A stretch of DNA of 64,000 nt, from NCBI GenBank assembly GCA_033032865.1, contig JAWHQI010000273.1:2480001-2544000 (forward strand), written 5' to 3'. This DNA comes from Dactylorhiza incarnata (Eukaryota; Streptophyta; Magnoliopsida; Asparagales; Orchidaceae). Within the stretch, counting starts at the first letter, position 1; every line of letters begins with the position of its first letter. A model generated the notes under the pieces. The model worked only from the letters and a program-made list of their open reading frames with translations. It did not search any database and was not told the origin of the DNA. Positions 31,907 to 43,980 of this stretch are shown piece after piece. The position numbers and the translations under genes are program-made.

Positions 31907-32829
31907 GCTCAACTGATAATAACCTTTGCAAAAGCTTTGCAAACCTTATGCAAGGGAAATTTTAAATGAGCAGCATGGGTGAGCTTAAATACTTCTTAGG
32001 ACTCCAAGTGAAACAGTCTGAGGAAGGAATTTTCATCTCTCAGACCAAGTACACAAAAGAGATTATCAAGAAGTTTGGAATGGAAAATTCCACTGTCATG
32101 AAGACACGAATGGCAGCAAATGTGTCACTGGACAAGGATGAAAAAGGGAAACCTATTGATGAAACCTTGTACAGAGGCATCATTGGCTCATTGCTCTACC
32201 TAACTGCTAGCAGGCCAGACATTATGTTCTCAACATGTGTGTGTGCTAGATATCAAGTGAACCCTAAAGAATCTCACTACACTGCTGTCAAAAGAATCCT
32301 GAGATATCTAAAGGGTACTCTTAATCTTGGCCTTTGGTATCCTAGAAGCAATGACTTTGACCTAATTTGTTTTTCAGATGCTGATTTTGCAGGATGCATG
32401 GAGGACAGAAAAAGTACATCAGGCACATGTCAATTCCTTGGCAAAAGACTAATATCTTGGAGTAGCAGGAAGCAGACCAGTGTGGCTATCTCTACAGCAG
32501 AATCTGAGTATATCTCAGCTGGAAACTGCTGTGCTCAGCTACTATGGATTCAACACCAACTCCAAGACTATAAAGTTCAGCTAAGTAAATCTCCTCTATA
32601 CTGTGATTCAACTAGTGCTATTGCTATAGCTAATAATCCTGTATCACATAGCAGAACTAAGCACATAGAAATTAGATATCACTTCATTAGAGAACATGTA
32701 GAAAATGGAGATATCACAATTGAATATGTCCCCACTGACAAACAAGTTGCTGATATATTTACTAAACCCTTGGATGAAATAAAATTCAATAACTTCAAAA
32801 TTGAATTAGGAATGCTAAAAATGGATTAA
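31907..32829 (+). pseudogene. Ty1/copia reverse transcriptase 3' half and RNase H
   Basis: This continues the RT cut at 1804. From 31,907 the frame gives GSTDNNLCKSFANLMQ, then a TAA where a Glu codon is expected just before MSSMGELKYFLGLQ (31,966). The RT end includes MAANVSLDKDEKGKP, YRGIIGSLLYLTASRPDI and HYTAVKRILRYLKGT. RNase H shows CFSDADFAGC (Asp), STSGTCQFLG, SWSSRKQTSVAISTAESEY (Glu), LYCDSTSAIAIANNP (Asp), HSRTKHIEIRYHFIRE and TDKQVADIFTKPL. It ends with TAA at 32,827-32,829. All RNase H catalytic acids are in place. The element is dead because of the stop and the 30-kb insertion. Confidence 0.93.
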
Positions 32830-33195
32830 AGTTGTCTTGAAATAAATAAATGAAAATAATGATTGAGTCCTAAAAGGTAAGTGGAAAGGATACCCGGCGT
32901 CGAGAGAAGATACCTGGCGTCGAGAAGATATCTGGCGTCGACCGAAGATAAATGGCGTCGAGCTATCTCAACGCTTGTGCGAACATAGCTAGGCCGTCTC
33001 GACAAGATAAATTTGAACCATTTGATCAATCTTGTCAAACAAGTTTGGCGCGTGGCTATTCATCTTCTTGAATTAGAAATTCTATAAATAGGGAAGACAC
33101 TTCGTAAGTACATATGCCCTAGATCTCTCAGTTCGATATTATCTGCCCTAGAAAATTTCTCCATCAATTCTTTCTCTCTTCGATGATCAACCACA
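32830..33195 (+). promoter_or_regulatory. LTR-like promoter module upstream of the extra copia ORF
   Basis: No ORF. GGCGTCGA occurs four times in 32,896-32,960 with short variable spacers, and the same CGTCGA motif marks the 3' LTR of this element. A TATA box, TCTATAAATAGGG, is at 33,081-33,093, 103 bases before the ATG at 33,196. In the LTR the motif swarm also precedes a CTATAAATAG box. Independent transcription of the downstream ORF is an inference. Confidence 0.6.
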
Positions 33196-35703
33196 ATGCC
33201 ACCCAAGAGCAGTGATTACCTCTATGAAGGAGGCGAGCTTGTTCGCAATGGATTCCAATCAGCTCCAGTGGAAATCAAATCAACCATTGAGCTAATCTAC
33301 AAAGCAGGACTAGAATTCGTGCTATCTGAATCGACTCATATCTGGAAACAAGAGGTCTTAGAACTTTACTCTAATATAGTAATAGACTTCGTCAACTCGA
33401 AGCTTAAAACCACTGTAAATGGTAAGGAGATTAAGATCACTCCATCAAGACTCGCTAAGGCACTAGAACTGCCAAGATTAAAAAGTAATGAAGTAGAAGA
33501 AGAAGTAAGCTCTGAACAGATTAGATTAGCACAAATCTGGTGCGGAATTGAAACATCACGTGAAATCTCTGGAAGTATTCTTAGGAAAGGAATGAATTCA
33601 AAAGGAAAACTGCTAACAGATGTGATCGGAAAGGGTCTATTGTGCAAGACTGGATCTCATGATAAAATTTCTAGGAAAATGTTTATTCTCCTGACCAGGA
33701 TTATTCATTCTTTGAGAACAAATTGGGGGAGGGTGGTGTTTGACAGAATAATTGAATGTATCCAAGTACCCAACATGGGTAGGATATTATCTCTATATTT
33801 AGTAAAAGTCATTCCAGACTCTTTAAATAACAAACTTGGATCCAAGATAAATCACATGAAGAAAATGGACATCAGAATGATAAAGAGATGGGAAAGTGTT
33901 TTATCAAATCTTCCACCAGCAGAACTTTCTCCTAAGCAGAAGAAAGCTAAGAAGCAAAAGAAGAAGAAGGTTTCTTCAAACTCATCAAGCTCATCCACTT
34001 CCAAAGGAAAATCTAGATCCTCTCCAATTCATGATCCTAACCTCACATCATCTGAAGAAGAAGAAGGGAACAAACCTAGGGATAGTACTCCTGACACACC
34101 AACAAGTACTGATCCATTACTGGAAGGGGTTGACAAGTTCAATAAAGAAAAGGATGAGAATGAGAAAGAAGAAGAAGAGAGAGGAAGTCGTCATGGATCC
34201 CCTGCTTGAGTTGAAGGGATTTTTCAAGTTGAGGGGGAGGCTCAGGATGAGATCTCTGCTTTAGACAATAATGACCTGATCAATGCAGACATTGAGGGGG
34301 AGCTTCAAGATGAAATCCCAGCTCAAGACAATGCACTATTTGAGGGGGAGTCTCAGGTTGAGATCCCTGCTAAAGTGAATCCTGCAGTTGATGATATGGA
34401 TGTGGAAAGAGAGCCTGAAGCAACAAAGAAACATGATGAGAAGGTGATCAAGATAGAATCCTTTAGCTCACATATGAGCCAGAGAAATGACTCTTTCATC
34501 AGAGAAGAAAGCAGTAGAGGTGATGGAATGAAAAAGGAAATCAATATGGATCTAAGTCCTATACTACCTCAGCTGGAGGTGTTGCTTAATAATCAAAGAA
34601 GATTATTAGAACAGTATATTGAAGATAATAACACAAAAATGAAAAATGAAATAGATTTCCAGATGAAAATGGTTAGATTTGAAGTTAATCACCAGATGAC
34701 TGTTTCGAGAAAGGAAATGGTAAAGTTTTTCAAAAGAACTGGTGCTTCAGTGGATTACACAACTGAACAACTTGATGCAATCAAAGAGACATCAAAGGAT
34801 CTTAAAGAATCACAAGCAGGTATCACAAAGACAGTAGATGATGTTCAATCAAATCAAAGAATTCTATGTAACAACATGCAAGTTTTGTACAAAGAACAGG
34901 TTGCACAAGTCCTTACAGGTACAGCTAAGATAGAAGCTAGACTGCAACAGCAGGATATTGCTATTTTCGCTAAAATTGATGAGAGCTCTTCAATTCTAAA
35001 AGATCAAGTAAAGTTGAATACAGATACCATAGATGACCATCTCCTTAAGGTAGAAAGTGGAATTCATCATTTGGAGGGTCAAGTCAGGTTTCAGAAGAAT
35101 TTTATAAGAGATCATATAGTTGAAGAAGTCCTAAAGGGGGAGAGGTCAATGATTCAAGCCAGCTCTGAGCATGCTGTGTGGACCTCTAATTCTATAAGAA
35201 AAATTTTTGGCTATCCTCCCATAGATTATGAGAATGATCAAGTTTCTGAGACCAGGCCAGCATCTCTTACACAGGTCCAAAAGCAAATTGCTAGAATGTA
35301 TAGTCCTGAGGATAAAAGCAAAAGAGAGTACTTTACCAGTGAGCAAGTAGAATCTAGTAAAAGAAAGTTCAGAGAAGAGGTCCAATCAAGGGTTGATTTT
35401 GAACATTGGTCTCCCTCTTCAACAGAAATGATTCTGACAGCATGGGAAGCTGTGAAAAGTAATCCAGATGAAAGAGGAAAATGGTATTCTGAAGCTGAAT
35501 GGTTGAAGCATAGGGATCAAGAGGAGCCGAAGATAAAATTCAAGGCTGACAAATTGGCTGGGAAGGTTCAGGCAGGTGATAAGAAGCCAATCCGATACTT
35601 TCCAAAGCCGTTTGGCTATTTCAAGAGAAGAAAAGAAGTTGCTGAAGTACTTTCCAAAAGAGCCAAAAGAGGAATAGAGATCAAGGATCCTGAACAGCAT
35701 TAG
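33196..35703 (+). pseudogene. Extra 3' ORF of the SIRE-like copia element, one in-frame TGA
   Basis: 836 codons in one frame with a single TGA at 34,207-34,209. The ATG at 33,196 follows a TATA box. Residues 1-235 form a globular domain with many Leu and Ile (STHIWKQEVLELYSNIV, VNGKEIKITPSRLAKALELP, LLTRIIHSLRTNWGRVVFDR), similar in type to N-terminal domains of extra ORFs in plant LTR elements, but I cannot name it firmly. A Lys/Ser-rich stretch (KKAKKQKKKKVSS) and an acidic stretch follow. After the TGA three imperfect copies of a short unit appear (EGEAQDEIS, EGELQDEIP, EGESQVEIP). From residue 445 to 650 a long helix-prone region suggests a coiled coil. No signal peptide or membrane segment is evident, so I do not call it an envelope. 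One changed base may have created the stop. Confidence 0.75.
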
Positions 35704-36053
35704 GATTTTAATCTTTCTTAAGTATTTTCAGAGAAATGTAATTCATATAACTTTGAACAATCTTGATGAGCTCCCAGAGCTAATTATTTTTCATTATCAT
35801 ATACATATATGCCTGTGATGTGATCCTTTTGCTTATCTTAACATGTTTTTTTTCTGAAGTGCTTGTGATTTTGTGCTTATATGAGAAATCATGTCTGAAA
35901 CAATTTCTGTTGATAGAATGTTTTGGTAATCTAATTTTATATAAGGTATTATACTCTTTATATTTTGATTACCTGTACAGAAAATGTTGATTATCTTTGT
36001 AAAGAGGGATATATCATTGACTGAGGTTATGACTTCTTCAAATAGTGGGAGAT
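35704..36053 (+). other. 3' untranslated region and polypurine tract of the copia element
   Basis: AT-rich, no ORF. It ends in AATAGTGGGAGAT (36,041-36,053), the copia polypurine tract position directly before the LTR start TGTTGGGACC at 36,054. Confidence 0.75.
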
Positions 36054-37601
36054 TGTTGGGACCATTGTCCACAATGTCTTAGATTTGGAGAAGTCCATTC
36101 CTAAGTCAAAGATATATCTCAGAATGTATTTGATATACTTTCTAGAATCTTTGTGCAGAAGATCAGGTCAGGCAAAATGCACAAGTAATTCATCCAAGTT
36201 CACAAGCGTCGAGATACCATACTTTGCTCGACGCCTGAGACCCAGAAGCGTCGACTCATGTCTACTGCTCAAAAAGACAAGGTCGCTGCTGATGTTATGA
36301 GACCAAGTTTGGAAGCGTCGAGCCAAGGTATATCGCTCGATGCTGTGGAAAGAGATGTGTCGACCAAACTTCAGTTAGCTCTACGCCAACAAGAGGAGTC
36401 TAGATATGAAGGCACAGTTAAGAAGCGTCGAGCCCCTATACATTGCTCGACTTCTACAGATAGAAAGTGTCGAATGACTGATGATTGCTCAACGACTAAG
36501 AAGGAGGAGTCGAAAGCTTTTGTCTAAGAAGTATGTGTCGAGTTATATATATCGCTCGACACCTAATTGAAAAAGCGTCGACAAAGATGCACAATGCTCA
36601 ACGCCTTTTCTATAGATGCTCTGAGCTGAGTAGTTTCTTCTACAGCTAGCTGAGCCTTTGATTCTTCTGAAGTCATTAAAGACCGTTGAAGACTTAGCGT
36701 CGTGCTGACGTGGAGGAGCATAACAAATGTTGCAGATGGCGGGCTATAAATAGAAGGCATGACCTATGGGTTTACAAGTTGATTACACCTACTTTTCGAA
36801 AGCTATTATCGTCTCCATCGCTTTGAGGAAAGTTTGAGAAAGAATCTGAAGAAGTCGTCTTCTCTTTCAGAACAGCTCTAACTTGAAGGTTTCTTTCAGC
36901 AATCTGGTGCTGATACATCTTTCTGAAAGAAGAAGATTAAGAAGGAAGAATCAATCTTCCTAGGAAGAAGATCAGTCATCACAGCCTGACGAATCAAGAA
37001 GATCAAATTGCTGTTGCTGATCTATTGAAGATTTCTGTCTGATCATTCAGGCAGATCAAGAAGACTCAACACTTTGAAGAATCTGAGTCTAAGTATTGTT
37101 ATTATCTTTATCAATCCATGTAGGGTCTGAGTTGTCAGATCTGAGTGTAGGATCTGTCAAGGATCTGAGTTGTAAGATCAGGTGTGATCTGAGTTGTAGG
37201 ATTCAGGGGTGAATCTGAGCTGTATGCCTAACTATAAAGGTTGAGGTAGGATTTGTGGAGATCTGTGTTGGTAGGATCTGTGAGATCTGAGTTTGTAAGA
37301 TCTGCTGAGATCTGAGAGAGTAAGATCTGTTAAGATCTGAGTCTGTAAGATCTATTGTGATCTGAGCTATAAGACCTATTTGTGGTCTGAGATCTGGAGG
37401 AGATATAAACACTATCTAGCACACTGCTAGAGGGGAGAAGGGGGAAAGTGGATTACCCAAGATAAGGGGAACCACTATAAAATTCTGTGTGTCTTTTCTG
37501 TGTGTGCTCTCTTTCTTAAAAGCTCTGATCATTCTTTTAGGTTTTAATTAAGAACTGCAAATAGTTTTTCAAATAACCTATTCACCCCCCCTCTAGGTGA
37601 T
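36054..37601 (+). repeat. 3' LTR of the SIRE-like copia element (interrupted)
   Basis: It starts TGTTGGGACCATTG. From 36,200 to 36,620 it carries repeated GCGTCGA...TCGACGC pairs. The TATA box CTATAAATAG is at 36,744-36,753. The region 37,120-37,400 is a tandem repeat. The run TTCACCCCCCCTCTAGG at 37,581-37,597 resembles the end of many copia LTRs. The LTR is cut here by a solo LTR; the last bases are expected after 39,272 but the exact end is not clear. Confidence 0.82.
37120..37400 (+). repeat. Degenerate tandem repeat of GATCTGAG in the copia LTR
   Basis: About ten loose copies of a 20-30 bp unit built on AGATCTGAGTYTGTAAGATC with variable spacing, located downstream of the TATA box and so in the transcribed leader. 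The ORF in the opposite strand is a repeat shadow. Confidence 0.8.
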
Positions 37602-39267
37602 TGGTGATAAAAATTCCGCTTGAACGAAATAAAATCCGAACTAGCAATCCGAGAAGGCTAGTATACCTATCGAACTGTAGTATAAGAACACAAGTGTCGT
37701 ATTAAAATCCGAGAACCGTTGATTACTTATACTCAAACGAATTACTATTATTCTATCTTAATAATTTTTGGAAGGTTTTGTTTGCTAAATTGAAATAAAG
37801 GCTGGACAAAAGTATGGCTAAACGATGATTAAGAAATAGCACTCGATCTTGACTTACTTTGGCTTAAGTTGATCAAAATTCAAATGCAAACTTAAAACAT
37901 AATAAAGTAAGGGTAGTTTGACCGTGGGGGTTCCTATAGTTTGAACATGCTTCTCTCGAAGATATGCCCAACTGAGTTTAGGAAAATCCGACCGAACTCT
38001 CGTCCCGTTTTCAAATACCTAAAACTCGCTTTAAGTGGTGAACCCCGCTATTGGATTTGACTCCAATCCAGGAGATTTACGTCATTCTCTCTCGAGAAAT
38101 GCGTGCAACTCTCTTTACTCTTAAGTGCTTATTTCAGACTATCGGCCTCTCGGCTAGCCAAGAATGAAAGCAAAGGTGGGGACTATATATCGATAATATA
38201 GCTCCACAAAATTTTAATTAGGAGTAAATCTAAGGCCCAAAACTTTAGAAAGTGAAAGAAGACTAAAGGATCATAACTTGATCAACTCATCCTCAGATCA
38301 TCAAGATCGAGTACTATGAGGATTTAGTTGCTCATGGTGGAGGGTAGGAGAGAGAAATGATGAAGATTTTAAGAGAACAAAAACATACAATTTTTATTTA
38401 ACAAAAGTTCAACTGAGATTACATTTGCATGGAAAGACTACTAAGCATTAGTAATACACTATGAAAGGAAATTACAAAGGCATTACAACATTCATATGAA
38501 AACTAGAAAAGGAAATGCATTGAAATAAGAGAGAGTGAGAGAGAAAGAGAATACAAAATAACATGAAAATCACTGAAAATAGAGTAGTAGCACCAGTTCT
38601 CTCTGCCAAAACTGAATGGGGGAAAGCTTGGAGGTCATTTCAATTTATAGAAATTTTTCTGCCTCGGTCATGCCCTCAGTCACGCCCGTAACTAGGGGCA
38701 TGACATTGTTTAATCAATTCTGCGGCTTGGATCAGGTTCGGCGCATGATTCTGACGCGATTTGATGGGTCACGCCCTAGGTCACCCCCGTGACTGAGGGC
38801 ATGACCATTTCGGTGGTTAGTCCAGTTTCATGGGCGCTGGTGGCTGGCTGACGTTGCAGTCACGGGCGTGACTGGAAGCACGCCCATGTAATAGTGGCGT
38901 GACCAATTCGGTGGTCAGCTGGTCGAATCTGAGCTGTTCACGGGCGGTCACGGGCGTGACTTGCGTGTCACGGGCGTGACTTGTGTGTCACGGCCGTGTA
39001 CTTTGGGCGTGTCTGACCAGATCTTCTGAATTATGGCGGCAGCAGCTTAACTGGAAATAGCAACTTACACGCCCTAGGTCACAGGCGTGACCTAGGGCGT
39101 GACTTAGGAAATTTTGCATTTTTGACCTGAAAATTCAGAAAACTTAAGTTAGCACTAAAAATAGGAAAATGAACAAAAATTGCATTTAGGTAAACAACAA
39201 TAAGCAAAAAGTAAGAGTAAATAACCTAAAAATAACCTAAGTAAATTAACTAGATTTAGCATTATCA
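37602..39267 (-). mobile_element. Solo LTR of an Athila-like family, antisense
   Basis: 1666 bp, TGGTGATAAAA...GCATTATCA, with target GTGAT on both sides (37,597-37,601 and 39,268-39,272). It is alignable by eye with the Athila LTR at 8288: shared CTCCAATCC.GGAGATTTA, GACCGTGG.GGTTCC and AACTGAGTTTAGG blocks in the same order. TCACGGGCGTGAC/CACGCCC hairpins lie at 38,665-39,105. No internal region remains, which fits unequal recombination between two LTRs. Confidence 0.88.
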
Positions 39268-39272
39268 GTGAT

Positions 39273-41865
39273 TAGCTACCCTTAATTAAAGTCTTTCAAA
39301 AGCACAAGTTACCTTCATCATTAAGTTTCTAATTAGGTGTGCCAGTCGTAATTTATCACTTTCCTAAACATGTTTATATAATTTATCTCCAACAAGTAAG
39401 CATGTTGATTAAGATCGCTTGTAAATAAATCAAAGCTTAACCAGTCATTAATAGGCTTAATTTCACTACTCAATGTCTTGTGGACCACCAAAAATTAATG
39501 AAGTCACATCTTTAAACCTTGTGATTAAATATCAGTTAATCACATATAAAAAGGTGATGTACATAATTGAACTCCAAATTAATTCCATATTTATTCAAAC
39601 ACAAAAGGGAGCTACATTTGTAAATATAAACTTAGGTAAAATCATTTCCACTACCTCATGATCATTTTCATGAGTCAGACTTGGCGTAAGACAGATTTCA
39701 TTAAAATTTTAACATTTATCCGAAAAGTATAGTACATGTAACTTCAACCTATAAACATTTGATATTCATAAATTATTCCCCAAATTCCAGAATTTTTTTT
39801 GAGAAGATTATGTTGTCATCAGACTCATGTGTTTCAATTCTCATGATCGTCAGAGTCATATTCAAAGAATCTTGAAATTTCCACCTATTGATTTCTAGTT
39901 CATATAACACACAAGTTCCGCAATCACACCACTTCACTCATCATGACACTATCACATCAATTATTCTAGGTCTAAGTAGAAGCCAAACCTTGGATCGCCC
40001 TGTGAAGGCAGGAATTTCCAACATAACTCCAACCTGTAGGATTCTGATTCCAATCCACAAATTCTTCAACATGATTTATTGCCCCAAAGATCTAAACATG
40101 GCAGCCTTGTGTTTCAAAGGTTTCTGTAGATAAAAAATTTGTTTAACAATTGAAGTTTAACTATTCGCCATGACAATACTACGAACTTTCTTCATAGGTT
40201 TAGAAAAGAGGTTAATCTATGACACCATATCGCGCATTGGATTATAACTACATCATTCCTCTCTTAAGAACACGAGGACCTATAACCAAGTCCTACTCCT
40301 ATCCAATCCAGATCCTACTTAAACTTGCACTGAATTCAAAATTCATGTCTATTTTTACTTGCGGTCCTGATAATTTATTTAATCGAATTACTTCTAAGAT
40401 GACTAGTATTGGTGTTATGCATAAAACACTACCAGAAGCACTACCGCTCCTTATATTGTGTGTGTCAGATTGTCATCTTCTTCATTTTACACGAGAGTCC
40501 GAGAAAATACTTAATGTCTTGCACCGACTTCCTAATTTCAACACTTAAATGAATAGAACTTGGCAAATGCTCAAGTATGTGACAAAGAATTTGTTCTCTA
40601 ATCTCCCCATTTGCTATTAGCATGGCCTTGGATTTACATAGAATATGTATATTCAACCTTGAAATGCTCTTCTCTCTGGATCCTTTAGTGAGATTAAAGC
40701 GATCAAACCTGGTGATAACAATCATCATTGTTCAAAATGAGCTAATTTTTCCAACCGACAGACCTTTACGTTGAAGGGTTATGATGACTTAGGAGGGAAA
40801 GGCTCGTTACAATAATGATAAGGGGGATAATTCACGAAGAATTTATGTTTCTAGGACAACCCAAATCAAAACCTAGCTAGCCCAATAAAAGAAAAAACAA
40901 GATTAGATCCATGTAACTCTTGTGGTGAGTTTCAGCCACCAAAAAAATGTGGTTATTCCATGTATGCGCATAATCCTTATGGGCATACAATCCTCGACTT
41001 GAAATTATACGAAATCCTCACATCAAAGTACTTTGTATGATAATCCCTGAGACTGGTTGATATAATACATGTTTTTGGCCCTCAGAACTACCACTTACAA
41101 TAATCTTTTCAAGGGTCGTGTGTGAATTATCTAATAAAATGGTCTACTATAGTTGGATTTTCAATCGACATTTGGCATCCTATCCAATCAACTTATATGC
41201 ATGAGTGTTAAACTTACAAGTCTCCTACTAATCCGATAGTAGATTTCAAACTTCAAATTTCCTTGAGAATGTTTGCCCAGAATTCCCGCGACCTCTTCTC
41301 TAGTCAGAAAGGACCCCTCCAGCGGTCTTAGATTTGAGAGACTGCCCGGATCGCCTGCTCTCCCTCCTTTGATTTCTCCAAAGTCACAAGAAATCAAGTC
41401 TTTGCCAGACTGCGACACCGCGCGGTCTGGTCTTGTTCCTTTTTGTTATTAGCACCCCCTTCCTCTGCCCCGGTTCTCCTGTACCCCGGGCAGCCCGTAA
41501 TTTTTGGATCTGCCTATTTGGGCATCCTCCATGTCTATTAATTGAGGGGTAGGGGTACCTGAAAAGGTACTTTTTCTTCGATCCTTCAGCTTACAATCTG
41601 TGTAAGCGGTCTCAAATTCTGTCGCTTTTCTACATCTCCACTGGCCTGTTTTAGATCCCCATTGTAGTCCTTCTTTGAGATCAATCCAAGCAGTTTATGC
41701 TCCCATTGATCTCTCCTTTGACATCATTGTCCTAAGTAACCTGCACTCTGCAGTCCCTTCCATTTTCTTTTACTAAGAGTCTTGGAGGTACATTTTTTGT
41801 ACCAATAGAATGAACAAGCGGTCTTTAGATTCAGAGTGTTTGGGTGAAATCAGTGGACTTCTGAG
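39273..41865. other. Non-coding remnant DNA, partly LTR-like
   Basis: 2.6 kb with no supported gene; short open frames lack recognisable domains. The first bases should include the end of the copia LTR. From about 41,270 the DNA becomes GC-rich, with AGCGGTCT-type repeats (41,321, 41,431, 41,606, 41,818) and a G/C-rich leader. It probably represents the decayed 5' LTR of the Tat fragment that starts at 41,866. Confidence 0.4.
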
Positions 41866-43250
41866 ATGTCAGATCGCATGCATCGTTCTCGCCGGTCTCC
41901 CAGCAGTCGCTCCTCGAACAATCTGATCTCCTTGGAAGATCTGGAGTGCCATTTTGAGCTTCGCTTCAAGCAAGCCCTTTAAGAAGCCGCCCGAGCTCAT
42001 CGAGAGACCGCTCAGGCTCAGCAAGAGTCTGCAAGGCAGTTTGAAGTTTTGAGTCAAATTCTGTCCGCGATCTCTCAAAAGCTTCTTCCCAAACCCAGTC
42101 AGACCTCTACCCCTGATCGCTTGGTTGGCGGTCACCCTCTTGATCATGCGACCTCCCAGCCCGCAGCTCTTATGTGACCTCAAGTTGGGGAGTTCGCAAC
42201 TCGCCAAGATTTCTTTAGAACAGTAGCTCAGGGACTTCCTGCTCCGGCCCATGTTTATGGTGGAGAATGACCCAATTTTCCATCTTCAAGCTTTCGAGTC
42301 CGCTGTTGCTCTTAGGATTCTCTCCGATGCTGTGAAGTGTAAGATATTGATCACTTCCTTCGATGGGAAAGCCCGCGAGTGCTTTTATAGGCTGCCTTCC
42401 CAATCCATCCCAAGCATCGTCGTCCTGAGGAACGAGCTTCTTCTGAGGTTTGCAACTTCTAAGAAGAGGAAGTGTGGCCCTGCAGCCATCTTCAAGATCA
42501 AGCTAGGAGAGGGCGAGACTTTAGATCGCTTTATTGGTCAGTTTCAGAAGGAGATTCTCGGAATAAAGGATGTAGATCCTCTCTCTATATGGTAGCTCTG
42601 ATAAATGGCTTGCAAGAGGGACCTCTCAAGTTTGAGGTCACGACCAGGGAACCCCGCTTGTTTCAAGAGCTGATTAGTATTATCAACCGCCATATAGAGG
42701 GGGAGATCAATAACCCTGTATATGTTTCTAATCTGACGAGTGAAGCCATCAAGAAAGGTTTAGCAGGTTTTTATCCAGCCCAGCCATCTTCCAAACCGCC
42801 TCGCCAAGTGTTCCATCCCTCTTATCAAAACGGAAGGAAATCCCGTCATTATCGTCCTTGTCAGAGAAATTAGCATTTCAAGCCTGAAGGGTCCTCGCAG
42901 CCAACCTCGGCTTCCCCGACTCAGCAATCCACACAAGTCCATCTAATCGAATACCCTAAGCCACATTTGCCAACCCCTCCTCAACCTCTTTTCAATGATT
43001 CTCAAGAATCCTTCACTAACCTCGGCATCTCTATGAGTGAGTTAGTTCAGGTTCTTCAAAAGCAACTCTTTTAAAAAAGGCCTTCCCCGATCAACTCTGA
43101 CCCAAGAACCAAAAATCTGGCTCTCTACTGTGAATATCATAGGGAGAGAGGCCATGTTACCGAGAATTGCAGAGCTCTTCGCTTGTTGGTGGAAAAGCTC
43201 CTAAAGGAAGGAAAATTAAAAGATCTGTTCCAGAATAGAGATTCTTCCAA
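41866..43250 (+). pseudogene. Decayed Tat-clade gag
   Basis: A gag broken into several frames. It starts at ATG 41,866 (MSDRMHRSRRSP) and hits stops near 41,980 and 42,174. The core at 42,251-42,595 reads IFHLQAFESAVALRI, VKCKILITSFDGKARECFYR and LRNELLLRFATSKKRK, parallel to the gag at 3150-3400. A frameshift moves the rest (ALINGLQEGPLKFEVTTREP, then RHIEGEINNPV) to another frame at about 42,590. A CHHC zinc knuckle (CEYHRERGHVTENC) lies near 43,130-43,170. It is a separate, older family than the Tat element at 1805. Confidence 0.85.
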
Positions 43251-43265
43251 AGCATCGACTTCCAA

Positions 43266-43980
43266 GTGCAAGGAGGTGGCGGAAGTTCTTTGGAATGCGA
43301 AGAAGTGGACGATGTTGGCTCTCTCGGCAACATCGGATACCTAGGTGAATTTATAGATGCAAATGACGAAGGTACTTTAGGTAATCTCTTTTGCATTCAT
43401 GAAGGTGCAATACTTGAATCTTCCAGGAAAGCTAGCCTTGCAAGAGTCTATCAATCCGAGGTTGCAGCTACCTCCTCCTCTGCTCCAGTTCGGGGAACGG
43501 TCACCTTCGGGCAAGAAGACCTTTCCCCGACCGCCAGCCCTTTCAACGATGCAGTCATTATCAAGGCAATAATCAAAAATTATACCGTGGATAGGATCCT
43601 GGTAGATATAAGAAGCTCGGTGAATGTCCTCTTCAAACCTGCTTTCAAGGCGCTGAAGACCGGGAAAGTTCTTCTCTCTACTTAAGGGCCACTCTATGGT
43701 TTCTCAGGGGAGAAAAAGGAGGTGGAAGGAGTTGTCACCCTCTCAGTGACGTTAGCAGGAATTGTAAAATTTGTAAATTCATAGTCGTTGAAGCCCCGAG
43801 CAGCTAAATGCAATTTTTGGAAGGCCAGTCCTGAACAAGTACCAAGCAATAATTTCAACCTATCATCAGGCCGTGAAGTTTGCTTTGAATGGTAAACAAT
43901 ACCAGATTAGGAGCGATCCAAGGAAGGCTAGAGAATTTTACGTCAGGATGGTTAATGTGATCGAATCATCTCCTCTCTAG
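43266..43980 (+). pseudogene. Decayed Tat-clade aspartic protease, active site lost
   Basis: The frame contains GTVTFGQEDLSPTASPFNDAV, then DRILVDIRSSVNVLFKPAF at 43,585-43,645. The expected Asp-Asn-Gly-Ser is Asp-Ile-Arg-Ser here, so the catalytic turn is destroyed. It stops at 43,683, and the remaining protease blocks (PLYGFSGEKKEVEG, IFGRPVLNKYQ) appear in other frames to about 43,980. It is a clear pseudogene. Confidence 0.83.

Larger units (their letters stand above)
1..37601 (+). mobile_element. SIRE-like Ty1/copia retrotransposon, split host of the nested stack
   Basis: The pieces are integrase and the first half of RT (1-1804), the rest of RT with RNase H (31,907-32,829), an extra ORF (33,196-35,703), a purine tract before 36,054 and a 3' LTR from 36,054. 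The 5' LTR and gag lie left of the window. Integrase precedes RT, which is the copia order, and an extra ORF after pol is typical of SIRE elements. The RT reading frame runs ...YVDDIIF up to base 1804 and resumes at 31,907 with the expected GSTDN-type continuation, so the 30-kb interruption is one insertion. In-frame stops at 188-190 and just before 31,966, plus a frameshift near 1114-1174, make it non-functional. The assignment to SIRE is inferred from layout and RT similarity. Confidence 0.85.

Noticed and set aside
33196..35703. Envelope gene in the copia element
   Set aside because: No signal peptide, membrane segment or cleavage site is visible; called only an extra ORF.
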